Source: Bradyrhizobium roseum
Lineage (GTDB): Bacteria; Pseudomonadota; Alphaproteobacteria; Rhizobiales; Xanthobacteraceae
Length of the DNA: 64,000 bases
Direction: 5' to 3'
Assembly (NCBI RefSeq): GCF_030413175.1
Contig: NZ_CP129212.1
Span: 2,418,001-2,482,000 of the forward strand
Position numbers and translations under genes: made by a program. The notes under the pieces were generated by a model. It ran no database searches. It was given only the letters and a program-made list of their open reading frames with translations, and was not told the DNA's origin. Positions 45,748 to 54,703 of the stretch are shown in pieces. Within the stretch, counting starts at the first letter, position 1. Each line of letters opens with the position of its first letter.

Positions 45748-47022
45748 TTACGGCATGCTCAGTTCGTGCCGGCCGACCACCATCCAGTGCACCTCGTCAG
45801 GGCCGTCGGCGAATCGGAGGTGACGGACGTCCTGGTACATTTCGCCGAGCTGGCTCCATTGCGAAATGCCGGTGGCGCCGTGCATCTGGATCGCCTGGTC
45901 GATGATCTTGCAGGTACGCTCCGGCACCATGGCCTTCACCATGCTGACCCAGATCCGCGCTTCCTTGTTGCCGAGCACGTCCATCGCTTTCGCCGCCTTG
46001 AGCACCATCAGCCGCATCGCCTCGATCTCGCAGCGCGCCTGCGCGATGATCTGCAAATTGCCGCCGAGATGGGCGATCTTCTTGCCGAAGGCTTCGCGGG
46101 TCAGACCGCGCGACACCATCAGGTCGAGCGCCTTTTCCGCCTTGCCGATGGTGCGCATGCAGTGATGGATGCGGCCCGGTCCGAGGCGGACCTGCGAGAT
46201 TTCAAAGCCGCGGCCCTCGCCGAGCAGAATGTTCTCCTTCGGCACCCGGCAATTGTTGAAGCGCAGGTGCATGTGGCCGCGCGGCGCGTGATCATGGCCG
46301 AATACGTGCATCGGCCCGAGGATTTCGACGCCGGGGGTGTCGATCGGCACCAGGATCTGCGACTGCTGCTTGCTCGGCGGCGCGTCCGGATTGGTCTTCA
46401 CCATCACGATCATGATCTTGCAGCGCGGATCGCCGGCGCCGGAGATGTAATATTTCTCGCCGTTGATCACCCATTCGTCGCCGACCAGTTTTGCGGTTGT
46501 CGAGATGTTCTTGGCGTCCGAGGAGGCGACGTTGGGCTCCGTCATCGCGTAAGCCGAGCGGATCTCGCCGGCGAGCAGCGGCTTCAGCCACTTCTCCTTC
46601 TGTTCCTTGGTGCCGACGCGCTCCAGCACCTCCATGTTGCCGGTATCCGGCGCCGAGCAGTTCATGGTCTCCGAGGCCATCGGATTTTTCGCGAGCTCGA
46701 CCGCGATATAAGCGTAGTCCAGATTCTTCAGGCCCTGGCCGGTCTCGTCGTCAGGCAGGAAGAAGTTCCACAGGCCTTCTTCCTTGGCCTTGTCCTTGGC
46801 TTTCTGCAGCACCGCGAGCTGTTCCGGCGTGAAGCTCCAGCGGTCCTTCTTGGCTTCGCCGAGCCGCATGAATTCGACCGACATCGGGTCGACGGTCTCG
46901 CGGATGAACTTCTTGACGTGCTCGTACAGCGGACGAACCTCGTCCGACATCCTGAGATCGTTGAGTTCTTCGCCCGGATTGAGATTGTAGGTTGTGGTTC
47001 GCGGGATATAGGCGTGTTTCAT
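45748..47022 (-). CDS. Acyl-CoA dehydrogenase, ACAD10/11-like
   Basis: A 424-residue flavoprotein of the acyl-CoA dehydrogenase family. The FAD/substrate segments AYAMTEPNVASSDAKNI and WVINGEKYYISGAGDPRCKI are present. The C-terminal AIQMHGATGISQWSQLGEMY followed by LRFADGPDEVHW is the ACAD10/11 form, in which Asp406 stands where ordinary members have the catalytic Glu of an EGT motif. ACAD11-type enzymes and bacterial LvaC act on 4-phosphoacyl-CoA, so this protein could serve the kinase genes at 53327-54690. GGGAGGAATAATCC precedes the ATG, and a promoter-like element lies 66-99 bases upstream. Confidence 0.93.
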   Translation of the reverse strand: MKHAYIPRTTTYNLNPGEELNDLRMSDEVRPLYEHVKKFIRETVDPMSVEFMRLGEAKKDRWSFTPEQLAVLQKAKDKAKEEGLWNFFLPDDETGQGLKNLDYAYIAVELAKNPMASETMNCSAPDTGNMEVLERVGTKEQKEKWLKPLLAGEIRSAYAMTEPNVASSDAKNISTTAKLVGDEWVINGEKYYISGAGDPRCKIMIVMVKTNPDAPPSKQQSQILVPIDTPGVEILGPMHVFGHDHAPRGHMHLRFNNCRVPKENILLGEGRGFEISQVRLGPGRIHHCMRTIGKAEKALDLMVSRGLTREAFGKKIAHLGGNLQIIAQARCEIEAMRLMVLKAAKAMDVLGNKEARIWVSMVKAMVPERTCKIIDQAIQMHGATGISQWSQLGEMYQDVRHLRFADGPDEVHWMVVGRHELSMP

Positions 47023-47087
47023 GGATTATTCCTCCCATTTGCGCAGGATTCATCAGCCTGCGGGCGCGCGCTCAGGCTCGTTGGCGG

Positions 47088-47121
47088 GCAATGTAGACGC
47101 GGGGCAGGGGCTTGTACAAGC
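47088..47121 (-). promoter_or_regulatory. Promoter/operator upstream of the ACAD10/11-like gene
   Basis: On the minus strand TTGTAC and CTACAT are separated by 17 bases, a good sigma-70 fit for alphaproteobacteria. The -35 lies inside the perfect 12-base palindrome GCTTGTACAAGC (47110-47121). The same GCAATGTAGAC ... TTGTACAAGC arrangement, with identical spacing, occurs at 49115-49148. Confidence 0.55.
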
Positions 47122-47190
47122 GCGGGAAAGCGCCGCCATTTTCCGTCGCACGGCAGGATCAATGCGCCTGCGGGATCGACTACCGCCCCG

Positions 47191-48531
47191 TTAGTCTCGT
47201 TTTCGCCGGGCCTTCTGCTCGAAGGCGCTCAGCACGGCAAGCGTCATCGCGGTGATGCCGGTTTCGATGGTCGGCTTCGGTACCGGGGCGAACAGCGGCG
47301 AATGATTGGCGGGGATTGGCGGACCGCCGTTGCGGGCTGCGTCGATACGTTCCTGGTCGTAGACGCCGATGTTGAACATCATCGACGGCACGCCGGCGCC
47401 GGCGAATTCGGAGAAATCCTCGCTGGCGGTCCCCGGCGGCGATACCCTGAACTTGTCGCCGAATGCCGCCTTCAAAACCTCAGCCGTGGCGGCGACCACA
47501 TCCGGATCGTTCATGACCGGCTTGGTGCCCTCGGGCATCTTGATGTCGGGCGCGGGCGCCCCTGACATGGCGGCCGCGGCCTTCGCCGTCCGTTCGATCC
47601 CGGCATGCAATTTGGCACGAACCTCGGGCTTGTAGGATCGGATGGTGCCGGAGAGCTGTACGGAGTCGGGGATGATATTTCCAACCGTGCCGCCGTGAAT
47701 GGCACCGATCGTCACGACGCCGAATTCGGTCGGATCTTTTTCGCGGCTGATCACGCTCTGTACGTCGACAATGAACCGCGCCGCGATCGCCACGGGGTCG
47801 ACAGCCGTGTGCGGCGCCGAGCCGTGCCCGCCGCGGCCGTAGAACGTGATCTCGAGGCCGTCGGCGGCTGACGTGCCGACCCCGCTGCGATAGAAGATCG
47901 TGCCATGGGCGAACGGGCCGTCGTGCAGCGCCAGCGCGATGTCGGGCTTTGGAAAGCGCGTGAACAGGCCGGCCGCCAGCATCGCCCTCGCACCCGCCAC
48001 GATCTCTTCCGCCGGCTGGGCAATGAACATCAGCGTGCCCCGCCAGCGCTCTTTCAGGCCGAGCAGCGTCTTGGCGGTTCCGACCCAGCTCGTCATGTGG
48101 ATGTCGTGGCCGCAGCTATGGGCGACGAACACCTCCCGCCCGCTCCAGGTGGCCTTGTCGCGGCTCGCATAATCGAGGCCGGTCTTTTCTTCCATCGGCA
48201 GGCCGTCGAGTTCGGTGCGCACCATGACGGTGGGGCCGTCGCCATTCCTGTAGATGGCGACCAGTCCGGTCCGGCCAACATTCTCGGTGACGTCGAATCC
48301 GAGCGCGCGCATCTCCGCGGCCAGTCTCGCGGCAGTCTTTACTTCCTGAAATGCGAGTTCGGGATGGGCGTGCAATTCCTTGTAGAGCGCGTCGAGCTTT
48401 GGATAATCGCTAGCGATCGACGTCTCGATCGCTTTCTTGAGAAGAATGGCGTCGAGTTCGGCATTGGCCGGCAGCAGGGTGGCTGCGTAAAATGCGGCGG
48501 CCGCCGCGAGGGATTTGACGCGTGCATGCAT
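47191..48531 (-). CDS. M20-family amidohydrolase (HipO-like), exported
   Basis: A 446-residue zinc amidohydrolase of the IAA-amino-acid/hippurate hydrolase group. A Sec signal is present (AAAAAFYAATLLPANA, cleavage near residue 24), which is less usual for this family. Metal and catalytic residues occur in HSCGHDIHMTSW near residue 125 and in AQPAEEIVAGARAMLAAGLF, with a C-terminal His in NHSPLFAPVP. GAGGGAGCACAGC precedes the ATG. It would act in the periplasm on N-acyl amino acids or similar amides. Confidence 0.92.
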   Translation of the reverse strand: MHARVKSLAAAAAFYAATLLPANAELDAILLKKAIETSIASDYPKLDALYKELHAHPELAFQEVKTAARLAAEMRALGFDVTENVGRTGLVAIYRNGDGPTVMVRTELDGLPMEEKTGLDYASRDKATWSGREVFVAHSCGHDIHMTSWVGTAKTLLGLKERWRGTLMFIAQPAEEIVAGARAMLAAGLFTRFPKPDIALALHDGPFAHGTIFYRSGVGTSAADGLEITFYGRGGHGSAPHTAVDPVAIAARFIVDVQSVISREKDPTEFGVVTIGAIHGGTVGNIIPDSVQLSGTIRSYKPEVRAKLHAGIERTAKAAAAMSGAPAPDIKMPEGTKPVMNDPDVVAATAEVLKAAFGDKFRVSPPGTASEDFSEFAGAGVPSMMFNIGVYDQERIDAARNGGPPIPANHSPLFAPVPKPTIETGITAMTLAVLSAFEQKARRKRD

Positions 48532-48645
48532 GCTGTGCTCCCTCTATTGGTGCGTAGGGTGGGTCAGGCGTAAGCCGTAACCCACCATCGCGCGAGAAAA
48601 GGAGGGGGGTACGCTTCGCTAGCCCACCCCACGATTCCACGATCT

Positions 48646-49026
48646 TTACGCCGGTATCCGGTGCATTGCGCAGATCTTGTTCCCGTCGGGATCGCGCAAA
48701 TACGCCAGATAGAGTTTGCCGGCTGCGCCTTCGCGAATGCCGGGCGGGTCTTCGCAGGACGTCGCGCCATTGGCGATGCCGGCCGCGTGCCAGGCATCGG
48801 CCTGCTCAGGCGAGTTGGCCAGGAAACCAATGGTGCCCCCGTTTGCAGGCGTCGCTGGCTCGCCGTTGATCGGCTTCGACACCGAGAATGTGCCGGTCTT
48901 GGTGAAGTAGAAAATGCGGTGGCGGTCCACCTTGGCCGGCCGGACATCGAGCGTGCCGAGCAGCGCGTCGTAGAACGCCTTGGCCTTTTCCAGGTCGTTG
49001 GTGCCGATCATGACATGCGAAAACAT
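48646..49026 (-). CDS. VOC-family (glyoxalase/bleomycin-resistance fold) protein
   Basis: A 126-residue single VOC domain with two beta-alpha-beta-beta-beta modules. It begins FSHVMIGTNDLEKAKAFYDA, the typical start, with a potential metal His4. The end is AYLRDPDGNKICAMH with His and acidic residues typical of the second module. The start at 49026 is supported by GGGAGGAATTCACTG; longer upstream frames are non-conserved. Reaction unknown. Confidence 0.9.
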   Translation of the reverse strand: MFSHVMIGTNDLEKAKAFYDALLGTLDVRPAKVDRHRIFYFTKTGTFSVSKPINGEPATPANGGTIGFLANSPEQADAWHAAGIANGATSCEDPPGIREGAAGKLYLAYLRDPDGNKICAMHRIPA

Positions 49027-49348
49027 CAGTGAATTCCTCCCAGGTTTTTCCAACGAACAGACGCGATTGGCTCGCGCTTCGCAGGCCGGAACGCCGCTGC
49101 GCTGCTCGTTGTCCGCAATGTAGACGGCGGCGTTGGCGTTGTACAAGCAGCGATGAAGCAACCGCTGGAATTCCCAGGAACCGCCGGCCGCCTGCAGATT
49201 ACGGTTCGGTAATCCTCCACCGTGGCGGCGGTTTCCTCCGGCAAACGCGACGCCTCGACGCATCCCGGCATCTTGAAGCCCGGCCAAGGGAATTCCTACC
49301 TGTGGGATGCCAGCCCCGGCATTCGGCCGCGGGCGGAGGGAGACGACA
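49027..49348. other. 322-base divergent gap between the VOC and htpX genes
   Basis: Holds the promoter listed separately for the VOC gene and, near its right end, the GGAGGGAG ribosome-binding site of htpX. No other gene is recognisable. Confidence 0.4.
49115..49148 (-). promoter_or_regulatory. Promoter/operator upstream of the VOC gene, matching the one at 47088-47121
   Basis: GCAATGTAGAC, 13 bases, TTGTACAAGC: the same two blocks with the same spacing as upstream of the ACAD10/11-like gene. On the minus strand it reads TTGTAC-N17-CTACAT. The palindromic core TTGTACAA is kept, while one outer base differs. Confidence 0.55.
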
Positions 49349-50290
49349 ATGAGCTACTTCAAGACTGCCATTCTACTGGCTGGTCTTACCGGCCTCTTCA
49401 TGGGCGTCGGCTATTTGATTGGCGGCGCCACCGGCGCCGTGATCGCGCTCGCGATTGCGGCTGCGACCAACCTGTTCGCCTACTGGAATTCGGATCGCAT
49501 GGTGCTGTCGATGTATGGCGCGCATGAGGTCGACCGCAACAGCGCGCCCGATCTCGTCCATCTCGTAGCCGAGCTGGCGGGGCGCGCCGGCCTGCCGATG
49601 CCGCGCGTGTTCATCATGGACGAGGCGCAACCCAACGCGTTCGCCACCGGCCGCAACCCGCAGAACGCGGCGGTCGCGGTGACCACCGGCCTGATGCAGC
49701 AACTCAGCCGCGAGGAACTCGCCGGCGTGATTGCGCACGAACTCGCGCACATCAAGAACCACGACACGTTGCTGATGACCATCACCGCGACGATCGCCGG
49801 CGCCATCTCGATGCTGGCGCAGTTCGGCATGTTCTTCGGCGGCAATCGTGACAACAACAACGGCCCTGGCGTCATCGGCTCGATCGCCATGATGATCCTG
49901 GCCCCGCTCGGCGCCATGCTGGTACAGATGGCGATCAGCCGGACCCGCGAATACGCCGCCGACGATCTCGGCGCGCGCATCTGCGGCCAGCCGATGTGGT
50001 TGGCGTCGGCGCTGAGCAAGATCGCCAATGCTGCGCATGTGGTGCCGAATCCGGAAGCGGAGCGGAATCCGGCCACCGCCCATATGTTCATTATCAACCC
50101 GCTGTCGGGTCACGGTATGGACAACCTGTTCACCACGCACCCCTCGACCGAGAACCGCATCGCCGCGCTCCAGCAGCTCGCGGCCCATATCGGCGCGCAG
50201 GGCGGAACGCTGTCGGTCAACAGCCGCGGCAACTACCCGCGCCGCAGCCCGTGGGGCCGGACTTCACCCTCGCGCGGACCATGGGGATAA
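49349..50290 (+). CDS. htpX: HtpX-type membrane zinc metalloprotease
   Basis: A 313-residue inner-membrane M48 protease that degrades damaged membrane proteins. Two N-terminal hydrophobic segments precede the catalytic motif HELAH (H130, H134), with the third ligand region in [15 protein letters not shown]. The start at 49349 follows GGAGGGAGACGACA and gives the standard [14 protein letters not shown]. The C-terminal tail is rich in Arg, Pro, Trp and Gly ([17 protein letters not shown]), as seen in rhizobial HtpX. It converges with the polyphosphate kinase gene. Confidence 0.95.
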   Translation: MSYFKTAILLAGLTGLFMGVGYLIGGATGAVIALAIAAATNLFAYWNSDRMVLSMYGAHEVDRNSAPDLVHLVAELAGRAGLPMPRVFIMDEAQPNAFATGRNPQNAAVAVTTGLMQQLSREELAGVIAHELAHIKNHDTLLMTITATIAGAISMLAQFGMFFGGNRDNNNGPGVIGSIAMMILAPLGAMLVQMAISRTREYAADDLGARICGQPMWLASALSKIANAAHVVPNPEAERNPATAHMFIINPLSGHGMDNLFTTHPSTENRIAALQQLAAHIGAQGGTLSVNSRGNYPRRSPWGRTSPSRGPWG

Positions 50291-50363
50291 GCGACAGAGC
50301 AAATACCCGCCGCCATCTACGCGGCGGCGGGCTGGCGCGAGCCCTGACGCAGGAACTGCGACA

Positions 50364-51470
50364 TCAACCCGTGTGCTCTTCCCGCTCGTGAATGATGTTT
50401 GCCCGCCCGACCAGGAGATTGTCGACAAGACCTATCCGGCTGGCGTCCTTGCCGGCGTAGGGCATCGAATGCAGCACATAGCGCATCGCGTTCAGCCGGG
50501 CCCGCTTCTTGTCGTCGGACTTGATGACGATCCAGGGGCAGTCGGCCGTATCGGTATGGAAGAACATCGACTCCTTGGCCTTGGTATAGTCCTCCCATTT
50601 GTCGAGCGAGGCGAGATCGATGGGGGACAGCTTCCATTGCTTGAGCGGATGTCCCTCACGCTCCTTGAAGCGTCGCCGCTGTTCTTCCCGGCTGACGGAG
50701 AACCAGAACTTGATCATGTGAATGCCGCTGCGGACGAGGTTGCGCTCGAATTCCGGAACCTGGCGCAGAAATTCGTCGTATTCACCCTGGCCGCAGAACC
50801 CCATCACACGTTCGACGCCGGCGCGATTGTACCAGCTGCGGTCGAACAGGACGATTTCGCCGGCCGTGGGCAGGTGCTGAATGTAACGCTGGAAATACCA
50901 CTGGCCACGCTCGACCTCGCTCGGCTTTTCAAGCGCGACAACGCGGGCGCCGCGTGGATTGAGATGCTCCATGAAGCGTTTGATCGTGCCGCCTTTTCCC
51001 GCCGCATCGCGTCCCTCGAACAGCAGAACGATTCTCTGGCGGGTGTCCTTCATCCAGTTCTGCATCTTCAGCAGTTCGGTTTGCAGGACGAATTTCTGCT
51101 CCTCGTAGTCCTTGCGCAGCATGCGCGCCGCATAGGGATAGGTGCCAGACCGCCAGTCCTCTGAAAGCTGGTCGGGAGGATGTTTCAGCATCTTCGCCTT
51201 TTTGCCGGTCAAAAGCTGCCGCAGGCGGCGCGCGTCGTCGGGAGCGGCGCCGTCCAGCATGGCGATCACCGGCTCGCTGCTGGCGTTCAGCGCCGGCGGG
51301 CCGTTCAGGATGGTTTCGAAGGCCGCCAGTTCGGTTTCGATCGCCCCTTCGGACGATTGCTCCACCAAAGACCGCTCGACCGGATTGAGACTGACCCCGC
51401 TCCGGACTGCTGATTTGCCTGACCGGGTTTTCTTACCAGACCGGGTTTTCCGCCTCGCAGATTTCACCAT
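50364..51470 (-). CDS. Polyphosphate kinase 2 family protein
   Basis: A 368-residue PPK2, which transfers phosphate between polyphosphate and nucleotides. The P-loop FEGRDAAGKGGTIKRF lies near residue 150, Walker B is LFDRSWYNRAGVE, and the lid module is VSREEQRRRFKER. The start at 51470 is set by AAGGAGGCGATCCA. The N-terminus carries a basic near-duplication (RKTRSGKKTRSGK) that matches a short DNA repeat and precedes a ~90-residue region before the kinase. Class I versus class III preference cannot be told from the sequence. Confidence 0.93.
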   Translation of the reverse strand: MVKSARRKTRSGKKTRSGKSAVRSGVSLNPVERSLVEQSSEGAIETELAAFETILNGPPALNASSEPVIAMLDGAAPDDARRLRQLLTGKKAKMLKHPPDQLSEDWRSGTYPYAARMLRKDYEEQKFVLQTELLKMQNWMKDTRQRIVLLFEGRDAAGKGGTIKRFMEHLNPRGARVVALEKPSEVERGQWYFQRYIQHLPTAGEIVLFDRSWYNRAGVERVMGFCGQGEYDEFLRQVPEFERNLVRSGIHMIKFWFSVSREEQRRRFKEREGHPLKQWKLSPIDLASLDKWEDYTKAKESMFFHTDTADCPWIVIKSDDKKRARLNAMRYVLHSMPYAGKDASRIGLVDNLLVGRANIIHEREEHTG

Positions 51471-51600
51471 TGGATCGCCTCCTTGAAGAAATATAGAGAT
51501 GGCTGGTTGCAATCTGTGTTGACCTACATCAAACGGAGGCGCTCCCTGGTCTGCTGCGCCCGGCGCGACGGACGAAACGGACTGTAGTTCTCGACCAACC

Positions 51601-52380
51601 TCAAAACGCCGTGTACCCGCCGTCGATCACGAAGCAGTCCGCGGTATGATATGATGACGCCTTGCTCATGATGTAGACCGCAATACCGCCGAAATCGCTG
51701 GGCTCGCCAAAGCGGCGCACCGGGATGCGCGGCATCACGTTGGCGACGAATTTCTCGTTGCCCATGATGCCGGCGGTCATGTCGCTCTTGATCCAGCCGG
51801 GCAGGATCGCATTTGCGGTCACGCCGTAGCGCGCCAGTTCGACGGCAAGCGCGCGGCACAGCGCGTTCAGCGCGGCTTTCGTGCCGGCGTAGTGCTCGTT
51901 GCGCGCGGTGCCGAACAGCGACGCCAGGCTGGAAGTCGCGACCAGCCGGCCGAACTTGTCGCCGGCTTCCGCACGTTCGGTCATGTGGCGAGCAGCCGCC
52001 TGGAATACATGGAAGACGCCGTCGAGATTGGTCGCGAACATTTTTCGCCATTCCTCCTCGGTGCGGTCGATGAAGGCCCGCCGGCCGCCGCCGCCGATGC
52101 CCGCATTGGCGAAGCAGCCGTCGACCCGGCCGAACGTGTCGAGCGTGGCCTTCATCGCGGTCTTGACGGAGGCGGGATCAGCGACGTCGCAGATCTGCGT
52201 ATGAACCTTGCCGGGGCCGGCCGACATGGTCGCCGCCGCGCTCTTGTTCTTGTCGGCGTTGCGGCCCCAGATCGAGACGTTGCAACCCTGCGCATTCAGC
52301 GCCTGCGCGATGCCGAGGCCGATGCCGCCATTGCCGCCGGTGATGACCGCCGTGCGGCCGGTGAGGTCGAAGATGCTCAT
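51601..52380 (-). CDS. SDR-family oxidoreductase
   Basis: A 259-residue classical short-chain dehydrogenase with TGGNGGIGLGIAQAL at the N-terminus, ANAG near residue 90 and the catalytic Ser-Tyr-Lys set in SSLASLFGTARNEHYAGTKAAL. It is divergent (164-base gap) from a crotonase that starts a CoA-ester gene set, so a hydroxyacyl-CoA or hydroxyacid substrate is plausible. It is comparable by position to the dehydrogenase LvaD of levulinate operons, but that is only suggestive. Confidence 0.92.
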   Translation of the reverse strand: MSIFDLTGRTAVITGGNGGIGLGIAQALNAQGCNVSIWGRNADKNKSAAATMSAGPGKVHTQICDVADPASVKTAMKATLDTFGRVDGCFANAGIGGGGRRAFIDRTEEEWRKMFATNLDGVFHVFQAAARHMTERAEAGDKFGRLVATSSLASLFGTARNEHYAGTKAALNALCRALAVELARYGVTANAILPGWIKSDMTAGIMGNEKFVANVMPRIPVRRFGEPSDFGGIAVYIMSKASSYHTADCFVIDGGYTAF

Positions 52381-52544
52381 TCGGTGTTTCCATTTGTCGT
52401 GGGGCGCGATAAGTCGTGCGCCCGGTGGCGGGCAGATGTCCTGCGGTAAGCATGGACAAGCACGTCAGGAAAATCAAATATGGGCACGGATATCGGCTCT
52501 TCCGCGCAGCGAAATAGCGCGTAAACACAAGTCATGAGGAAACC

Positions 52545-53330
52545 ATGCAGTTCAAGCACGTCACGCTCGATTTCGATGGCCCGGTCGCCATTCTCAAGCT
52601 CGACCATCAGGAGGTCATGAACGCGGTCTCGATGGACATGCTGGGCGGTCTCGGCGAGGCGCTCGATGCGATCGACGACAAGCGGGACGAGGTGCGCTGC
52701 CTGGTGCTGACCGGTGCGGGACGCGCATTCTGTACCGGCGCCAACCTGCAGGGTCGCAACAAGCCCGGCAAGAGCAACGCCGGCTCATCGCTGGAGATCG
52801 GTTTTCATCCGTTCCTGCGCCGGCTGCGCCGGCTGCATTGTCCGATCGTGTCGGCGGTCAATGGTCCCGCCGCCGGCGCCGGGATGAGTTTTGCATTGAT
52901 GGGCGACATGATCGTATGCGCGCGCTCGTCCTATTTCCTGCAGGCGTTCCGCCGCATCGGCCTGGTGCCGGATTGCGGCTCGACCTGGCTGTTGCCGCGC
53001 ATGATCGGCAAGGCGCGTTCGGTCGAATTGTCCTTGATGGGCGAGCGGCTGCCGGCCGAGAAGGCGCTGGAATGGGGCCTCGTCAACCGCGTCTATGACG
53101 ATGCGGTGTTGATGGAAGAGGCGATGAAGCTCGCGCATGATCTGGCCAACGGGCCGACGATCGCGCTGTCGCTGATCCGGAAACTGTATTGGGACAGCCC
53201 GGAAAATTCCTTCGAGGACCAGCTCAACCTCGAATATGAATCGCAGCGCATCGCCGGCGCAGCAGAAGACTTCAAGGAAGGCGTCGCCGCGTTCCTCGAA
53301 AAGCGCCCCGCCAAGTTCAAGGGCAAATGA
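52545..53330 (+). CDS. Enoyl-CoA hydratase/isomerase family protein (PaaG-like)
   Basis: A 261-residue crotonase. The oxyanion segment GPAAGAGMSFALMGDMIVCA and the loop FRRIGLVPDCGSTWLLPRM are typical of the PaaG-type isomerase group, with Asp in PDCGST instead of the paired hydratase glutamates. An isomerase function is more likely than hydration. Its stop overlaps the next start by 4 bases (ATGA), coupling it to the kinase-like gene. Confidence 0.92.
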   Translation: MQFKHVTLDFDGPVAILKLDHQEVMNAVSMDMLGGLGEALDAIDDKRDEVRCLVLTGAGRAFCTGANLQGRNKPGKSNAGSSLEIGFHPFLRRLRRLHCPIVSAVNGPAAGAGMSFALMGDMIVCARSSYFLQAFRRIGLVPDCGSTWLLPRMIGKARSVELSLMGERLPAEKALEWGLVNRVYDDAVLMEEAMKLAHDLANGPTIALSLIRKLYWDSPENSFEDQLNLEYESQRIAGAAEDFKEGVAAFLEKRPAKFKGK

Positions 53331-54313
53331 TCGAGGACCAACTCGGACGCTGTGTCGCCTCCTGGTACAGGGGAGCGACCGGCGTGACCGGCGCGGCAAA
53401 GCTTTCGGGCGGCGCCAGCCAGGAGACCTGGACGTTCGACATCGTTCATCCGGACGGCAATATCGGTGCGATCCTGCGCCGGGCGCCGCCCGGCTATGGC
53501 GCGTCGCCGGGACGGGCCGCCGGGCTCGATGCGGAAGCGACGCTGATGCAGCTCGCGTATGATGCCGGCCTGCCGTCGCCACGGGTGATGCATGTGCTCA
53601 CGCCTGCGGACGAGCTCGGCACCGGCTTCATCATGCAGCGTATCGAGGGCGAGACCATCGCGCGCAAGATTTTGCGCGACGAACAGTTCGCCGCTGCGCG
53701 GCCGATCCTGGCGCGGCAGCTGGGCAGGGTGATCGCCGGCATTCACAGCCTGCCGGCCGAGAAATTGCCGAAGTTGCGGGAGATGAGCGCGACAAAGGAA
53801 ATCGCCGACCTCGAACGCGAGTACCGCAGTTTTGGCTGGCCGCGCCCGGTGTTCGAACTGGCGCTGCGCTGGCTGCGCGCGCGCGATCCCGGACCGTCGA
53901 AAGAGGTGACGCTGGTGCATGGCGATTTCCGCCACGGCAACCTCATCATCGGTCCCGACGGCGTGCGCGCGGTGCTGGACTGGGAGCTCGCGCATTTCGG
54001 CGACCCGATGGAGGATCTCGGCTGGATCTGCGTCAACTCCTGGCGCTTTGGCGAGATCGACAAGCCGGTCGGTGGTTTCGGCGCGCGCGAGGACCTGTTC
54101 GCCGGCTATGAGGAAACCGGCCGCAAGGTCGACGCGGATCGCGTGATGTTCTGGGAAGTGATGGGCACGCTGCGCTGGGGCATCATGTGCTGCGGCATGA
54201 TGCAGCGTTTTCGCAAAGGCCCCGACCATTCGATGGAACGCGCCATGATCGGCCGGCGCTCGTCGGAGACGGAAATCGATTTGCTGAGGCTGCTGGCTCC
54301 GAGAGTTGGGTAA
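53327..54313 (+). CDS. APH-family phosphotransferase, candidate 4-hydroxyacyl-CoA kinase (LvaA / ACAD10 kinase-domain-like)
   Basis: A 328-residue aminoglycoside-phosphotransferase-fold kinase. The catalytic loop LVHGDFRHGNLII and the metal-binding AVLDWELAHFGDPMEDLGW are intact. The fold and the link to acyl-CoA genes match the kinase domain of ACAD10/11 and LvaA of Pseudomonas putida, which phosphorylate the 4-hydroxyl of acyl-CoA. It is translationally coupled to the crotonase before it and lies 2 bases ahead of a small DUF6285-like gene. A drug-resistance role is unlikely in this context. Substrate is inferred. Confidence 0.88.
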   Translation: MIEDQLGRCVASWYRGATGVTGAAKLSGGASQETWTFDIVHPDGNIGAILRRAPPGYGASPGRAAGLDAEATLMQLAYDAGLPSPRVMHVLTPADELGTGFIMQRIEGETIARKILRDEQFAAARPILARQLGRVIAGIHSLPAEKLPKLREMSATKEIADLEREYRSFGWPRPVFELALRWLRARDPGPSKEVTLVHGDFRHGNLIIGPDGVRAVLDWELAHFGDPMEDLGWICVNSWRFGEIDKPVGGFGAREDLFAGYEETGRKVDADRVMFWEVMGTLRWGIMCCGMMQRFRKGPDHSMERAMIGRRSSETEIDLLRLLAPRVG

Positions 54314-54315
54314 AG

Positions 54316-54690
54316 ATGCAGGACGAACCGACACCCACCGAACTGATCAAGGCGGTCGCGGACTTCCTTCGCACCGAGATCACGCCTCAGATCAAGGGCC
54401 ACAACGCCTTCAAGCTCCGCGTCGGAATCAACGCACTCGACCTCGTGACGCGGCAATTGACGCTGGCGGAGGAGAGCGATGCGGCGGAGGCGGGGAGGCT
54501 GAAGCAGTTGCTCGGCGCGGACGGCTCGCTTGTCGAACTGAACCGCGCGCTGTCGGAAAAGATTGCCAAGGGCGAGGTCGATCTGCAGACGCCGGGACTT
54601 GCCGAACATCTGTGGCAGACGACGATGGACAAGCTCGCCGTCGATCAGCCGAACTACGGGTCGTACAGGCGGGAGCTGGGGAAGAAGTAG
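54316..54690 (+). CDS. Small DUF6285-like protein (LvaB-like partner of the kinase)
   Basis: A 124-residue soluble helical protein (for example TELIKAVADFLRTEITPQIK and HNAFKLRVGINALDLVTRQL). The ATG at 54316 lies 2 bases after the kinase stop, so the pair is one unit. From memory of the family, proteins of this kind accompany APH-like kinases in acyl-CoA operons, and LvaB is required for LvaA activity in levulinate catabolism. I take it as an activating or structural partner. No catalytic motif is visible. Confidence 0.8.
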   Translation: MQDEPTPTELIKAVADFLRTEITPQIKGHNAFKLRVGINALDLVTRQLTLAEESDAAEAGRLKQLLGADGSLVELNRALSEKIAKGEVDLQTPGLAEHLWQTTMDKLAVDQPNYGSYRRELGKK

Positions 54691-54703
54691 CCCACTCCGC
54701 CGT

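Noticed and set aside
45766..47565. A 599-codon plus-strand frame opposite the ACAD10/11-like gene and amidohydrolase
   Set aside because: Crosses a divergently regulated intergenic region and has no domain; both minus-strand genes are well supported.
53327..54313. Aminoglycoside resistance gene
   Set aside because: The APH fold is shared by many kinases. Overlap with a crotonase, the adjacent small partner gene and the acyl-CoA setting favour a metabolic kinase.
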